A stretch of 31,445 nucleotides of DNA from Planctomycetota bacterium (GTDB lineage: Bacteria > Planctomycetota > Planctomycetia > Gemmatales > Gemmataceae): assembly GCA_016200155.1 (NCBI GenBank), contig JACQFG010000352.1:1-31445 (forward strand), given 5' to 3'. Both the position numbers and the translations under genes were made by a program. Below the pieces are notes generated by a model, which saw nothing but the letters and a program-made list of their open reading frames with translations, did not search any database and was not told where the DNA came from. Positions 6,884 through 15,867 of the stretch are shown piece by piece; the stretch's first letter is position 1, and each line of letters opens with the position of its first letter.

Positions 6884-8548
6884 ATGTACCGATTCCTCGT
6901 TGTCGCTGCTTGCGTCGTGGTTTGCCTGCCGTTGCCCGCGTCCGCCCAGCCGGCCCAGTCGGACGCGGTCGATCTGGCGTTCCTCGCGGAAGGCCGGCCG
7001 TATCTGCTGCGCATCCAGGTCAAGGTCGAGGGCAAATCCGTCGCGTCGATTCGCAACGACTATCTCAAGAAATGGTTCGATCACTTCGATCGCAACGGCG
7101 ACGGCAAGCTCGACGCCAAGGAAATCGAACACGCGCCGACCGGGCCCGCCATGCTTCAGTTCATGCGCCCCGACTCATTTTTCGGCAAACCGCCGGGCAA
7201 GCAAGTCATGCGTTTGGCCGATTTCGTCAAGGATGCATCCGCCGGCGTGGGTTTCGCCGATTTCGTGCGCTACTACGACAAGCAAGGCGTTGCCGCCCTG
7301 CAGGTCAGCAGCGATCCGGCCGGCGCCTATTATCAGGAAGTGGACGACGCCTTGTTCAAGCTCCTCGATCGCAACGGCGATGGCAAGATCTCGAAGCAAG
7401 AGCTGGACGACGCATTCGATGTCCTCATGAAGCTCGACACCAACGATGACGAGTATGTCAGCGCCCAGGAAATTGTGCCGGGCATCAGCATTCCGTTTGG
7501 GCCCGGGGCGCCGATGAAGCCAGGCGCCGCGCCGCCGGCGCGGACCAATACTGCCTTTTACACGATCACCGGTGATGCCGATGCCGGCCTGGCGACTGCG
7601 CTGCTGGCGCGTTACGATGCGGACAAGAATGGCAAGCTCAGCCGCGCCGAGAGCGGTTTGCCCAAGGACGTTTTCGACCTGCTCGACGCCGACAAGAATG
7701 GCGACCTCGATGCCGCCGAGCTGGCCCACTGGCATCGCCGCCCTGCCGACTTCAACGGCACGGTCCATCTCGACAAGTCGTCGCGCGTCGAACTCGCGCC
7801 CGACAAGTTGCTCGTCAAGGCAATCACCCAGGTCGATGGCAACCCCGTCATTTCGCTGGCCAGCGCCCGCGTCCAGATCCTGGGCGAGAACGCCGTCCGC
7901 ACCGTCGTGCCGGGTCGCGCCAACCAGTTTGTCAGCGCCTTTCGCCAGGCCGACACCAAGAAACGCGGTTACCTCGAACTCAAGGACGTGCAGATGGACC
8001 GCCAGCTGCAATTCCTGGCGCAGGTCTTCCCGATCGTCGATCGTGACGGCGACGGCAAGATCACCGAGAAGGAGCTGCAAGCCTTCGCCGATCTGCAAGC
8101 CGGCGGCGCCGATGGCTTTGCCTCGCTGTCAATCGCCGAGAGCGGCCGCAACCTCTTCAAGCTGCTCGACGCCAACGGCGACGGCCGGCTGTCGCCGCGC
8201 GAGCTGAAGAACGCCTGGACGCGCCTGTCCCATCTCGATGCCAACAAGGACGGCAGCATCGATCGATCGGAACTTGTTCGCCAGTTCCAGCTCACGGTCC
8301 GGCACGGGCCGACGAAAGGATTCGATCTCCGCAAGCCCGGCATGGACACCGCGTCGCCGCGCTCGGTGGTCAGCCCCAAGACGCCGCTCTGGTTCCGCAA
8401 GATGGACCGCAACGGCGACGGCGACGTCTCCCCGCGCGAGTTCCTCGGCACCCGCGAGGAGTTCAACCGCATCGACACCGACGGCGACGGCCTCATCAGC
8501 CCTGCCGAAGCGGAACAGTACGATCGAAAAATACGCACCGAAAAGTAG
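6884..8548 (+). CDS. Secreted protein with ten EF-hand calcium-binding loops
   Basis: 554 residues with a Sec signal peptide (1-21, ending ASA-Q). Canonical DxDxDG-type loops start at residues 69, 162, 185, 245, 268, 386, 429, 452, 508 and 531, and a degenerate one lies near 356 (ADTKKRGYLELKD). Most are paired, as in calmodulin-like folds. It probably binds calcium outside the cytoplasm; no enzyme domain is visible. GGGAGAG at 6872-6878 supports ATG 6884, 23 bases after the DUF1501 stop, so co-expression is likely. The TAG stop at 8546-8548 directly touches the GTG of the next gene, in the same frame. Confidence 0.93.
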   Translation: MYRFLVVAACVVVCLPLPASAQPAQSDAVDLAFLAEGRPYLLRIQVKVEGKSVASIRNDYLKKWFDHFDRNGDGKLDAKEIEHAPTGPAMLQFMRPDSFFGKPPGKQVMRLADFVKDASAGVGFADFVRYYDKQGVAALQVSSDPAGAYYQEVDDALFKLLDRNGDGKISKQELDDAFDVLMKLDTNDDEYVSAQEIVPGISIPFGPGAPMKPGAAPPARTNTAFYTITGDADAGLATALLARYDADKNGKLSRAESGLPKDVFDLLDADKNGDLDAAELAHWHRRPADFNGTVHLDKSSRVELAPDKLLVKAITQVDGNPVISLASARVQILGENAVRTVVPGRANQFVSAFRQADTKKRGYLELKDVQMDRQLQFLAQVFPIVDRDGDGKITEKELQAFADLQAGGADGFASLSIAESGRNLFKLLDANGDGRLSPRELKNAWTRLSHLDANKDGSIDRSELVRQFQLTVRHGPTKGFDLRKPGMDTASPRSVVSPKTPLWFRKMDRNGDGDVSPREFLGTREEFNRIDTDGDGLISPAEAEQYDRKIRTEK

Positions 8549-10558
8549 GTGTCTCCCCCGACTCGATCGACCAGACCTGCCAGCGCGACCCCCCTCGACC
8601 AGGGCAGCTGCCACTATGGCGATACGCCCGCCGTCTTTCGCCTGGAATTCGCGACCGATCCGCAGATTTCGCCGGACGGCAAGCGCGTCGTCTACGTCCG
8701 CAACTTCATGGACATCAAGAAGGATCGACGCCGGTCCAACTTGTGGATCATCAACGTCGATGGCAGCGAACACCGCGCGCTCACCAGCGGCGACGGCAAT
8801 GATCGCTCGCCGCGCTGGTCTCCCGACAGCAAGCGCCTTCTCTACCTTTCGGCCGACAACGAACTCGTGTGCCGCTGGATGGACAAGGGAGACATCGGCC
8901 GCCTGGCCAAGCTGTCCGCCGAGCCGTTGGGAATCGCCTGGTCCCCGGACGGCAAGTCGATCGCGTTCACGATGCACGTCGCCCAGACGCCCAAGCCGTT
9001 CGTGAAACTGCCGACGCCGCCCAAGGGGGCCGAGTGGGCCGACCCGCCGGTGATGATCCGTTCCCTCAACTATCGTTTTGACGGCAAAGGCTACCTGAAG
9101 GAAGGCCATCATCACCTGTTCGTCCTTCCGGCGGACGGCGGCACGCCCAGGCAACTCACGTCGGGACCGCACGACCACGTTGGCGTTCCCGCCTGGACCC
9201 CCGACGGCAAGGCGATCCTTGTTACGGGCAACCGCCATCCCGATGCCGGACACGATCCGCTCAACACCGAGATCTACGAAGTCGACGTTGCCGACGGGTC
9301 GACAAAAGCCCTCACCAAACGCAAGGGCCCCGACAACAATCCCGTGGTCTCGCCCGACGGCAAACTGATCACCTACATCGGATTCGATGACAAGCAGCAA
9401 GGCTATCAAGTCACCCGCCTCTACGTCATGAACCGCGACGGCAGCGACCCGCGCCTTTTTCCCATGGCAAAGCTCGATCGCGATGTCAAGAATCCACGTT
9501 GGAGCAAGAACGGCGAGCTCTTCTTTCAGTTCGATGACGAAGGCAACACCAAGGTCGTCACGACGAAGTTCCCCGAAGTCCTGGCCGACAACGTCGGCGG
9601 CGCCACGCTCGACCGTCCCTACGCCAGCGGCTCCTATTCGGTGTCCGACGATGGCACGATCGCCTTCACGCAGACGTCGCCGCTCCATCCCGCTGAGGTC
9701 GCCGTTCTTACCGTCAAGGACAAACGGCCCACCCGCCTGACGAATCTGTCGGCAAGCCTCCTGGACCAGAAGAAGCTGGCGACCGTCGAGGAGATCCGCT
9801 ACAAGTCGAGCCACGATGGCCGCGAGATCCACGGCTGGATCGTCAAACCTGCCGGCTTCGATGCGAAGAAGAAGTATCCGCTGATCCTGGAGATTCACGG
9901 CGGCCCGTTCGCCAACTACGGCCCGCGCTTCGCCGTTCAGATGCAGCTCTACGCCGCGGCCGGCTACGTCGTCTTCTACGCCAACCCGCGCGGCAGCACC
10001 AGCTACGGCCAGGAGTTCGGCAACCTGATCCACCACGCCTATCCGGGCCACGATTACGACGACCTGATGTCCGGCGTTGATGCCGTCATCGCGAAAGGCT
10101 ACGTCGACAAGGACAACCTCTTCGTGACCGGCGGCTCCGGCGGCGGCGTCCTCACCGCATGGATCATCGGCAAGACGGGCCGCTTCCGCGCCGCCGTCGT
10201 CAGCAAGCCGGTCATCAACTGGTTCAGCTTCGTCCTGACCGCCGACATCTACGCCTTCTTCAACCGCTACTGGTTTCCCGGCCCACCCTGGGAGAACGCG
10301 GAACACTACCTGAAGCGCTCGCCGATCTCGCTCGTCGGCAACGTGACGACGCCGACAATGGTCATCACCGGCGACGTCGATCACCGCACGCCGATCAGCG
10401 AATCGGAACAGCTCTACCAGGCGCTGAAATTGCGCAAGATCGACGCTGCATTGGTGCGCATTCCGGGAGCGTCGCACGACATCGCCGCACGGCCGAGCCA
10501 TCTGATCGCGCACACGGCGTATGTATTGCAGTGGTTCGAGACGCATCGGAAGAAATGA
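8549..10558 (+). CDS. S9 family (prolyl oligopeptidase-like) serine peptidase, start uncertain
   Basis: About 669 residues. An N-terminal beta-propeller (SPDGKRVVYV, DRSPRWSPDSKRLLYLSA, VPAWTPDGKAILVTG, VVSPDGKLITYIGF) is followed by an alpha/beta-hydrolase domain from about residue 430. The catalytic triad is visible: Ser530 in GGSGGG, Asp611 in GDVDHRTP and His643 in GASHD. The enzyme should cleave short peptides or acyl-amino acids. The only usable start is GTG 8549, directly after the preceding TAG and with no ribosome site of its own. The 20 or so residues before AVFRLEFATDPQISPDG look random and lack the signal peptide common in planctomycete relatives, so the 5' end may be damaged or the protein cytoplasmic. 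Confidence 0.88.
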   Translation: MSPPTRSTRPASATPLDQGSCHYGDTPAVFRLEFATDPQISPDGKRVVYVRNFMDIKKDRRRSNLWIINVDGSEHRALTSGDGNDRSPRWSPDSKRLLYLSADNELVCRWMDKGDIGRLAKLSAEPLGIAWSPDGKSIAFTMHVAQTPKPFVKLPTPPKGAEWADPPVMIRSLNYRFDGKGYLKEGHHHLFVLPADGGTPRQLTSGPHDHVGVPAWTPDGKAILVTGNRHPDAGHDPLNTEIYEVDVADGSTKALTKRKGPDNNPVVSPDGKLITYIGFDDKQQGYQVTRLYVMNRDGSDPRLFPMAKLDRDVKNPRWSKNGELFFQFDDEGNTKVVTTKFPEVLADNVGGATLDRPYASGSYSVSDDGTIAFTQTSPLHPAEVAVLTVKDKRPTRLTNLSASLLDQKKLATVEEIRYKSSHDGREIHGWIVKPAGFDAKKKYPLILEIHGGPFANYGPRFAVQMQLYAAAGYVVFYANPRGSTSYGQEFGNLIHHAYPGHDYDDLMSGVDAVIAKGYVDKDNLFVTGGSGGGVLTAWIIGKTGRFRAAVVSKPVINWFSFVLTADIYAFFNRYWFPGPPWENAEHYLKRSPISLVGNVTTPTMVITGDVDHRTPISESEQLYQALKLRKIDAALVRIPGASHDIAARPSHLIAHTAYVLQWFETHRKK

Positions 10559-10580
10559 TTTGCTGGTGAGTTACAGTGCA

Positions 10581-11187
10581 TTACCCTAGGGACATGCCAT
10601 ACTCCGCCAGTAGCTCGTTCACCTTCTGTCGGACTTTGGCTTCGTTCATGCCCGTCGCTTGAAGCAGTGAAGCGTAATTGTCAACGGCACTTTGCAGATT
10701 AGGATGGGAGTGTCCGGTCTGGCGTGTGAAGTCTAGAAGGATTTCAACCATGCGCCGCATTAGCGGTTCGGCATCGCCCATCCGATTCGTGGTCCGCAAC
10801 AACCGGGCCAGATTGTTGAGAGCTGTCGCCACATTTGGGTGATTCTTGCCGAATCTCATTTCGAAGATCGTCACGACACGGGTCATAAGCGGTTCGGCCT
10901 CGGCCAGGCGGTTCGTGGCCTTCAGCAACTGGGCCAGGTTGTTGAGAGCCATAGCTACTTCAGCGTGATCCTGGCCGAAACTCTGTTCGAAGATGTCGAG
11001 TGCCTGCCGCAGCGGTTGCTCGGCTTCGGACAGGCGGCCGGCGTCCTGCAACAATCCGGCCAAGTTGTTGAGATATCTGGCCACGTCGGGGTGTTTCTTG
11101 CCGAAACTCTTATCGACGATTGCAAGGGCCCGCCGAATAAGTGGCTCGGCCTCGGCCAGGCGATTCGTGGCTCGCAGCAAATCACGG
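10581..11187 (-). pseudogene. TPR repeat protein, 5'-truncated
   Basis: About 200 residues carry four kinesin-light-chain type TPR units (42 residues each) built on LLRATNRLAEAEPLIRRAL, FGKKHPDVARYLNNLAGLL and close variants. The TAA stop is at 10581-10583. In the 5' direction the repeat pattern breaks off near 11187, where the opposite strand starts to read as another protein. The frame runs on to a TTG at 11258, but those residues carry no TPR pattern. Full-length relatives often have an NB-ARC, caspase-like or kinase domain in front. TPRs of this type mediate protein binding. The gene converges on the S9 peptidase gene with 22 bases between stops. Confidence 0.75.
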
Positions 11188-11551
11188 AAAGTCAGAGGCT
11201 GTTCGCAAAGAGTTGATGAAGCGGCAGGAGAGTGCCCAGCGTCGTTACCTTGACGCAATCAAGGAACACGCCAAGGTCCGAAAGTTGCTTCCCGGCGCCG
11301 CCAAGGCCGCGAAGCCCAAATTGATCGATCCGTTGACCGACCTGCGCTTTCCCGCTGTGGCCGCCAACTCCAAGGACGAAACACTGGTGGCGGCGTTCAC
11401 CGGTCCGGCAAGGGGCAACTCGATGGCTGATCCCCTCATGGCCGCCAAACCTGGGCAGCCGGAGCCGAACAGTTTCACACTTGACTTCCCGCGAATCTCC
11501 GCCGAGCACGAAGCCGACGCTCTCGTCAACGGCGTCGGCGTGATGAACTGA
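11188..11551 (+). pseudogene. 3' end of an unknown coiled-coil protein
   Basis: The frame reads SEAVRKELMKRQESAQRRYL, DAIKEHAKVRKLLPG and AKPKLIDPLTDLRFPAVAAN and ends in a TGA at 11549-11551. Charged, heptad-like residues suggest a coiled coil, followed by a soluble tail. Amino-acid use looks like real protein, unlike the opposite strand here. There is no start: upstream, the strand becomes antisense to the TPR gene. The family is not recognised. I take it as the surviving end of a gene fused head-to-head with the TPR remnant. Confidence 0.55.
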
Positions 11552-11620
11552 CGAATGGGGTCCAACGCCGGCCACGAGCGTTGAACGGGCTGTGATGGAG
11601 CAGTAACCGCTTACTGGCAA

Positions 11621-12758
11621 CTACTCCGCAGATCTGCGCGTTCGGCGGGCTTTCTTGACAGGATCGGCGCCCGCGCGACTGGCGCGGATGCGTTCCAGCA
11701 ACGCCGACGCCGTTTCGTAGCCGCGGCCTTCGTGGCGGGCCAGCTCGGCTTCGGTGGGGACCAGTTCGCCGCGGAAGGCTTGGGCGAGGATGGCCTGCGT
11801 CAGTGTCTCGACACGCCGCGTTGCCGTCGCCAGTCGCTTCTCGATGCGGTCCGCCCGTGCCAACCAGGCTGCCGCTCAAACGAGTGAAGAGCAAGTCACC
11901 TTCATGCAGGTAGTTGTTTTCGTTTTCGCTCTCGTCCGACCTGAGATATCGAACGTCCTGAAGGTCCACGAATCCGGGCCGCACGCTGCTCGAACGTAAG
12001 ACCGGAAAGACCGTCGCTTCGTTTTGTGGTGGTATGTTGGAACCGCTTCGGAGAGAGGTCATGAGTTCGTTGAATCGGACCCACTTCCATTTTTCTGGCA
12101 AATCGAATTCGCCGTCTAGGCCCGTCGCGGTTTGGGGCTCGGAGTCAGGGCTATGCAAACGCCAATTCGCGGTGAGTCGGCCGGAGCAGGCGGCGGCGAG
12201 GACGGATTGGCGGAAACGCTTCAAGAGCGCGGGAACCTTCGCCAGCCATTGCCGCGCGGCGTTCACGCGGGCCAACAGCGTCTCCACCTTCGCCACGATC
12301 CGCTTCTGCTCCGCCAGCGGCGGAAGGATCAACGGGATAGCGTTCATGGAACCTTGTGTCAGTTTTACCCGCGTCGTGCCGTTGACATGCCCGGCGAAGT
12401 CGAACGAGTCAAGGAAGTATTTAACGAACAGACTCGAGGTCAGAGTTGGGACGGCACGAAGGACGTGGGCGTGATTGTTTACCCATGATTTGCCCGTGAT
12501 GATGTAGGCAATCGGTTTGGATTTGTCGAGAAACGGTGCGCCGTCCTCACCCAGAAGAACGATCTCTTCGTCGAAGATGTGAGAATCGATCCAACCAACC
12601 TGCCCCGTCGCTCCGTAGTAGGGAATCGGCCCTTGCCGGGTCTGTCGCTCATCGGAGTTCACGGGAATGCGCAATTTGTCGAGCACATCGACGCAGTTCT
12701 TGAGCGCCGTTGAGGTCCATCCTTCTGGCAATTCGCCGCGGTTTTCATCTTCGCTCAT
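11621..12758 (-). pseudogene. hsdS: Type I restriction specificity subunit HsdS, internal deletion and frameshift
   Basis: ATG 12758 overlaps the hsdM stop by four bases. Target-recognition domain 1 (LPEGWTSTALKNCVDVLDKL ... IPLILPPLAEQKRIVAKVET) and the central coiled-coil region (LLARVNAARQWLAKVPALLK, QSVLAAACSGRLTANWR) are complete. The second recognition domain starts (LPEKWKWVRFNELM) but stops at GDLLFTRLSGSL near 11870. There the sequence jumps, in another frame, to the C-terminal coiled coil (ARADRIEKRLATATRRVETL, then AILAQAFRGELVPTEAEL) ending at TAG 11621. About 100 residues are missing compared with a normal HsdS. In the original frame translation continues to 11526 as nonsense. 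HsdS sets the DNA target for both cutting and methylation. Confidence 0.88.
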
Positions 12759-14182
12759 GCCTTGCCCCTGTTATCGAGCAGGGCAATGATCTTGTTCAAC
12801 TCCTCGACCGCGCCTTGCAGTTCGCCGATGGCTTCGCTGGCCAACTCGTCGGGGTCGGGGAGGTCGTCGGTGTCTTCGAGCGAATCTTCCTTGAGCCATT
12901 TGAAGCCGTCGAGCTTGAACTGGCGCTCGCGCACCTCGGCGATCTTGAACTCACGCCAGCGGTCGTCCGGCGAATCGGCGGCGCGGCGGCGGGCGCGGCC
13001 CAGCGGATCGACGCCGAAGCATTGCTCGAAACCGTTGAAATGCTCCTCGGTCAGCGGGCGGTCTTTCTTCGTGATGCCGGGGACGTTGGTGCGGGCGTCG
13101 TAAATCCACACGGTCTTGGTCGGCGTCCCCTTGGTGAAGAAGACGACGTTCGCCTTGACCCCCTGGCTGTACGGCGTGAAGGTGCCGCGCGGCAGGCGGA
13201 GCACGGTGTGCAGGTCGCAATCCTCGGTAACGATCTTGAACACTTCGCCCGCTTGATCGGCGAAGAGGCAGTTGTCCGGCAGCACCACCGCGGCGCGGCC
13301 GCCGGGCCTCAGGATCGTGAGGATGTGCTGCACGAAGTTCAATTGCTTGTTCGATGTGCTGACCGTGAAATCGTCGCGGTCCGGCGCCTGGTTTGCCCCC
13401 TTGGTGCCGAAGGGCGGATTCGTCAGCACGACATCGAATCGGCGGCTGTCCGGCACTTCATAGATCGAATCGCCGAGCTTGATGTGCGGCTCCAGGCCGT
13501 GCAAGACGAGATTCATGAGGGCGAACCGGCGCGGCCGAGCGACCAGCTCCTGGCCGAAGTAGACGTCCTTCTTGACGCGCTTGGCGGTGTCGCGGTCGAG
13601 GGCGCCGTCTTTGGTCTGCTTCATGAGCCATTCGTAGGCAGCGACCAGGAATTCGACGGCGCCGCAAGCGGGATCGCAGATCGTGAAATCACGTTTGCCG
13701 CGCGGGTCCGGCTTCATGACGCGGACGATCGACCGGATGAGTTGCCGCGGAGTGAAGTATTGCCCCGCGCCTTTCTTGCCCTCGCTGGCGGCTTTTTCGA
13801 GCAAGCCTTCGTAAGCCTCGGCCTTGACATTGACGCCGAGCGCGGTCCATTCGGTTTCGTCGATGAGCGTGATGAGCCGTTTCAGGTTGACGGGATTGCT
13901 GAAGCGCGACTGCGCTCCGGCATAGATGTCGCCGATGAGCCCGGTTTCCTTGCCGAGTGTGCGGAGCAGGTCCACATACGAATCGGTCAGTTCGGTCCCG
14001 CTCTTCTCGCGCAGCGTCTGCCAACCGCAGCCCTTGGGCAACGTCAACGCGCGTTCGTCGGCCATCTTGAGAAAGAGCAGATACGTGATCTGCTCGATGT
14101 AGTCGCCGTAGTCGATGCCGTCGTGGCGAAGGGTGTGGCAGAAGCCCCAGAGTTTTTGGACGATGTCAGACATGGTTGCCAT
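12755..14182 (-). CDS. hsdM: Type I restriction DNA methyltransferase subunit HsdM
   Basis: 475 residues from ATG 14182. The N-terminal helical domain (LWGFCHTLRHDGIDYGDYIE) is followed by the adenine methyltransferase core: AGQYFTPRQLIRSIVRVM, motif I DPACGAVEFLVAAYEW (residues 170-185) and the catalytic NPPF (255-258). With HsdS it methylates adenine at the target using SAM. In motif I the loop residue normally Gly is Val176 (codon GTC at 13657-13655), which could weaken SAM binding. ATG 14182 overlaps the TGA of the DUF3037 gene; an alternative ATG at 14173 (MSDIVQKLW) also fits. Its stop overlaps the hsdS start, so translation is probably coupled. Confidence 0.93.
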   Translation of the reverse strand: MATMSDIVQKLWGFCHTLRHDGIDYGDYIEQITYLLFLKMADERALTLPKGCGWQTLREKSGTELTDSYVDLLRTLGKETGLIGDIYAGAQSRFSNPVNLKRLITLIDETEWTALGVNVKAEAYEGLLEKAASEGKKGAGQYFTPRQLIRSIVRVMKPDPRGKRDFTICDPACGAVEFLVAAYEWLMKQTKDGALDRDTAKRVKKDVYFGQELVARPRRFALMNLVLHGLEPHIKLGDSIYEVPDSRRFDVVLTNPPFGTKGANQAPDRDDFTVSTSNKQLNFVQHILTILRPGGRAAVVLPDNCLFADQAGEVFKIVTEDCDLHTVLRLPRGTFTPYSQGVKANVVFFTKGTPTKTVWIYDARTNVPGITKKDRPLTEEHFNGFEQCFGVDPLGRARRRAADSPDDRWREFKIAEVRERQFKLDGFKWLKEDSLEDTDDLPDPDELASEAIGELQGAVEELNKIIALLDNRGKA

Positions 14183-15045
14183 CAATCCGCAACTGATGTA
14201 GCCGAAATCGGGAGTTTTTGGTCGATTTCCTCCGCCAGTTTTTTCGCAGCGTCGCGGTCGCGGAGAATTCTACCACCGGCCGTCTTGATCTTCTCAATGG
14301 CGCGTTCCAGATCTTCCTGCATCGCGTCGAATTCGTCTTTGCTTTGATCCGTGAACGGTTCCTTCAGCTCATCGACGAGGAGGCAGTATTCCGTCGGCTT
14401 GTCATCGATCTTTGCCTCAACAAACCTAGGAAGGTGGTGAGCAATATACGGCAGGCGCTCGATTTCGTAGGAAGTCTCGCCAATCCGGTGAGCGACTTCG
14501 ACTTTGTCCATGGCGAAAACGGCTCCGTTGTGCATTTGGCGATATGCCATCCAGAGGCGATCGTTGCCGATCGTAACGTGGGCATGCCGCTTCATGCCTC
14601 GATGAAGGAATTTGTGATCCTCGGCAAACTGCCGGAATACGCCGGTCGGACGATTTGCCGACTCAGGCGTTTCAGGTTCCGGTGGCGCCACCAGCCGCTG
14701 ATAGAGCGATTCCAACAACTGATCGAAATTATCGATTTCGCGCGCGACCGTAAGCGGTCGGCTCAGTATGACCGTCTTGTCGCAAAGTTCCTGCAGGTGG
14801 GAGAAAAACTGCAGGGATGTTTTCTCGGGCTGGAACAGGGGAATCGCGTCGCCCAGAATCTCCTCATCGAGGAACCCGCGCCATCGCTTGAAGGTCGTGG
14901 TGTCGATGATCCCCTTCTTCGAGGCCTGGGTATTCAAGCGAAAGTCGATACGATCGATGCTTTGAAGGATAATGCCGATATTGATCGGCTCCATCCGAAT
15001 TGCATCGGGCACGTAACGAATCAGGGCGTAACGGTAGTCAAACAT
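14182..15045 (-). CDS. DUF3037 family protein
   Basis: 287 residues. The start MFDYRYALIRYVPDAIRMEP followed by INIGIILQ is the signature of DUF3037. The C-terminal half is helical and acidic (DELKEPFTDQSKDEFDAMQE) with no catalytic motif that I recognise and no membrane segment. From general knowledge, DUF3037 genes are frequent neighbours of HipA-like kinase genes, as here, where the kinase lies 12 bases upstream. Its TGA overlaps the hsdM start by one base. Position and coupling suggest it belongs to the restriction operon, perhaps as the kinase's partner or inhibitor; that role is inference. Confidence 0.85.
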   Translation of the reverse strand: MFDYRYALIRYVPDAIRMEPINIGIILQSIDRIDFRLNTQASKKGIIDTTTFKRWRGFLDEEILGDAIPLFQPEKTSLQFFSHLQELCDKTVILSRPLTVAREIDNFDQLLESLYQRLVAPPEPETPESANRPTGVFRQFAEDHKFLHRGMKRHAHVTIGNDRLWMAYRQMHNGAVFAMDKVEVAHRIGETSYEIERLPYIAHHLPRFVEAKIDDKPTEYCLLVDELKEPFTDQSKDEFDAMQEDLERAIEKIKTAGGRILRDRDAAKKLAEEIDQKLPISATSVAD

Positions 15046-15057
15046 GGCATTTCCCTC

Positions 15058-15852
15058 TCACGAAGGTAAACCTGTAAAGCAGGTCTTCCAGCGCCGGATA
15101 TGCTCCAACAGATACCGTTTCCTTTTTACCAGGAACTCGGTGAGCCGATCCAACTCTGGTTTCGTCGGACAAGCTGCGCTGACTGGGGCGCGCAGAACGG
15201 CGCTTTGTATTACAAAATCGGGCAGTTGGCCGACGAGATTACACCATTTCTCGACAAGATTCCAGTCGGTCAGACATTGGCGGTAGTAATTCCCCTTGTG
15301 ATCCATATCGAACAGCGCCGACAGTTCTTTTTCAACCGCTTCCAGGTGCTCGATCCCGGGTGTGATGCCAGCGTCGGCTCGATGGCGATAAAAGCATGCG
15401 TTGCCCTGATCGTAAAGCAGCAGCTTTCCGGATTCGTCAATCAAAAGATTGCGCCGTTGCGGGCCGAACGCTCGATCATTGTTTGCGATGAAAAGGTCGA
15501 AGACGATTGCCCCGTGTACTTCGTCGGGATGCGCCTGGACGTACTCAGCGAGGGCTTTGCTGCTTGCCGGCGGCGGATCCTGCATGCGCGGATCGCGGTT
15601 GACGCGTTGGATCAAAGCAAAGGTGTTTTCTCCTATGGTCTGAGTCAAACACGTCGGCACGTTCAAGCCGAGCATGATGCCCAAGTGGGTCCCGACCACT
15701 TCATTTACGACAGTATACGGGAACTTCTCGTTCGCACATTTGCCGATGAACTCGACGGCAAATCTTCGCTTGTCCCCCGACGCACCGCCAAGCGGATCGT
15801 CCGGCGTTTCCAGGATTTCCGTGACATACGGAGTTGCCACGAGTTGCTCCAT
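15058..15852 (-). CDS. HipA-like kinase
   Basis: 264 residues, cytoplasmic. Kinase-like C-lobe signatures are present: IVFDLFIANNDRAFGPQRRN (residues 116-135, putative catalytic Asp126 and Asn135) and LLLYDQGNACF (145-154, putative metal-binding Asp148). Upstream GGASGDKRRFAVEFIGK (22-38) fits the nucleotide-binding strands. It is shorter than classical HipA (about 440 residues) and lacks the HipA N-terminal subdomain, as in the HipA_2 type. HipA kinases phosphorylate host targets such as tRNA synthetases and stall growth. It lies 15 bases after hsdR and 12 before DUF3037, inside the type I restriction operon. No HipB-like helix-turn-helix gene is present. The substrate is unknown. Confidence 0.8.
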   Translation of the reverse strand: MEQLVATPYVTEILETPDDPLGGASGDKRRFAVEFIGKCANEKFPYTVVNEVVGTHLGIMLGLNVPTCLTQTIGENTFALIQRVNRDPRMQDPPPASSKALAEYVQAHPDEVHGAIVFDLFIANNDRAFGPQRRNLLIDESGKLLLYDQGNACFYRHRADAGITPGIEHLEAVEKELSALFDMDHKGNYYRQCLTDWNLVEKWCNLVGQLPDFVIQSAVLRAPVSAACPTKPELDRLTEFLVKRKRYLLEHIRRWKTCFTGLPS

Positions 15853-15867
15853 ACGGTCCCAATGTTC

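Noticed and set aside
8129..10546. An 805-residue open frame on the minus strand
   Set aside because: It is antisense to the EF-hand and S9 peptidase genes, whose motifs and catalytic triad are clear. High GC keeps the opposite frame open.
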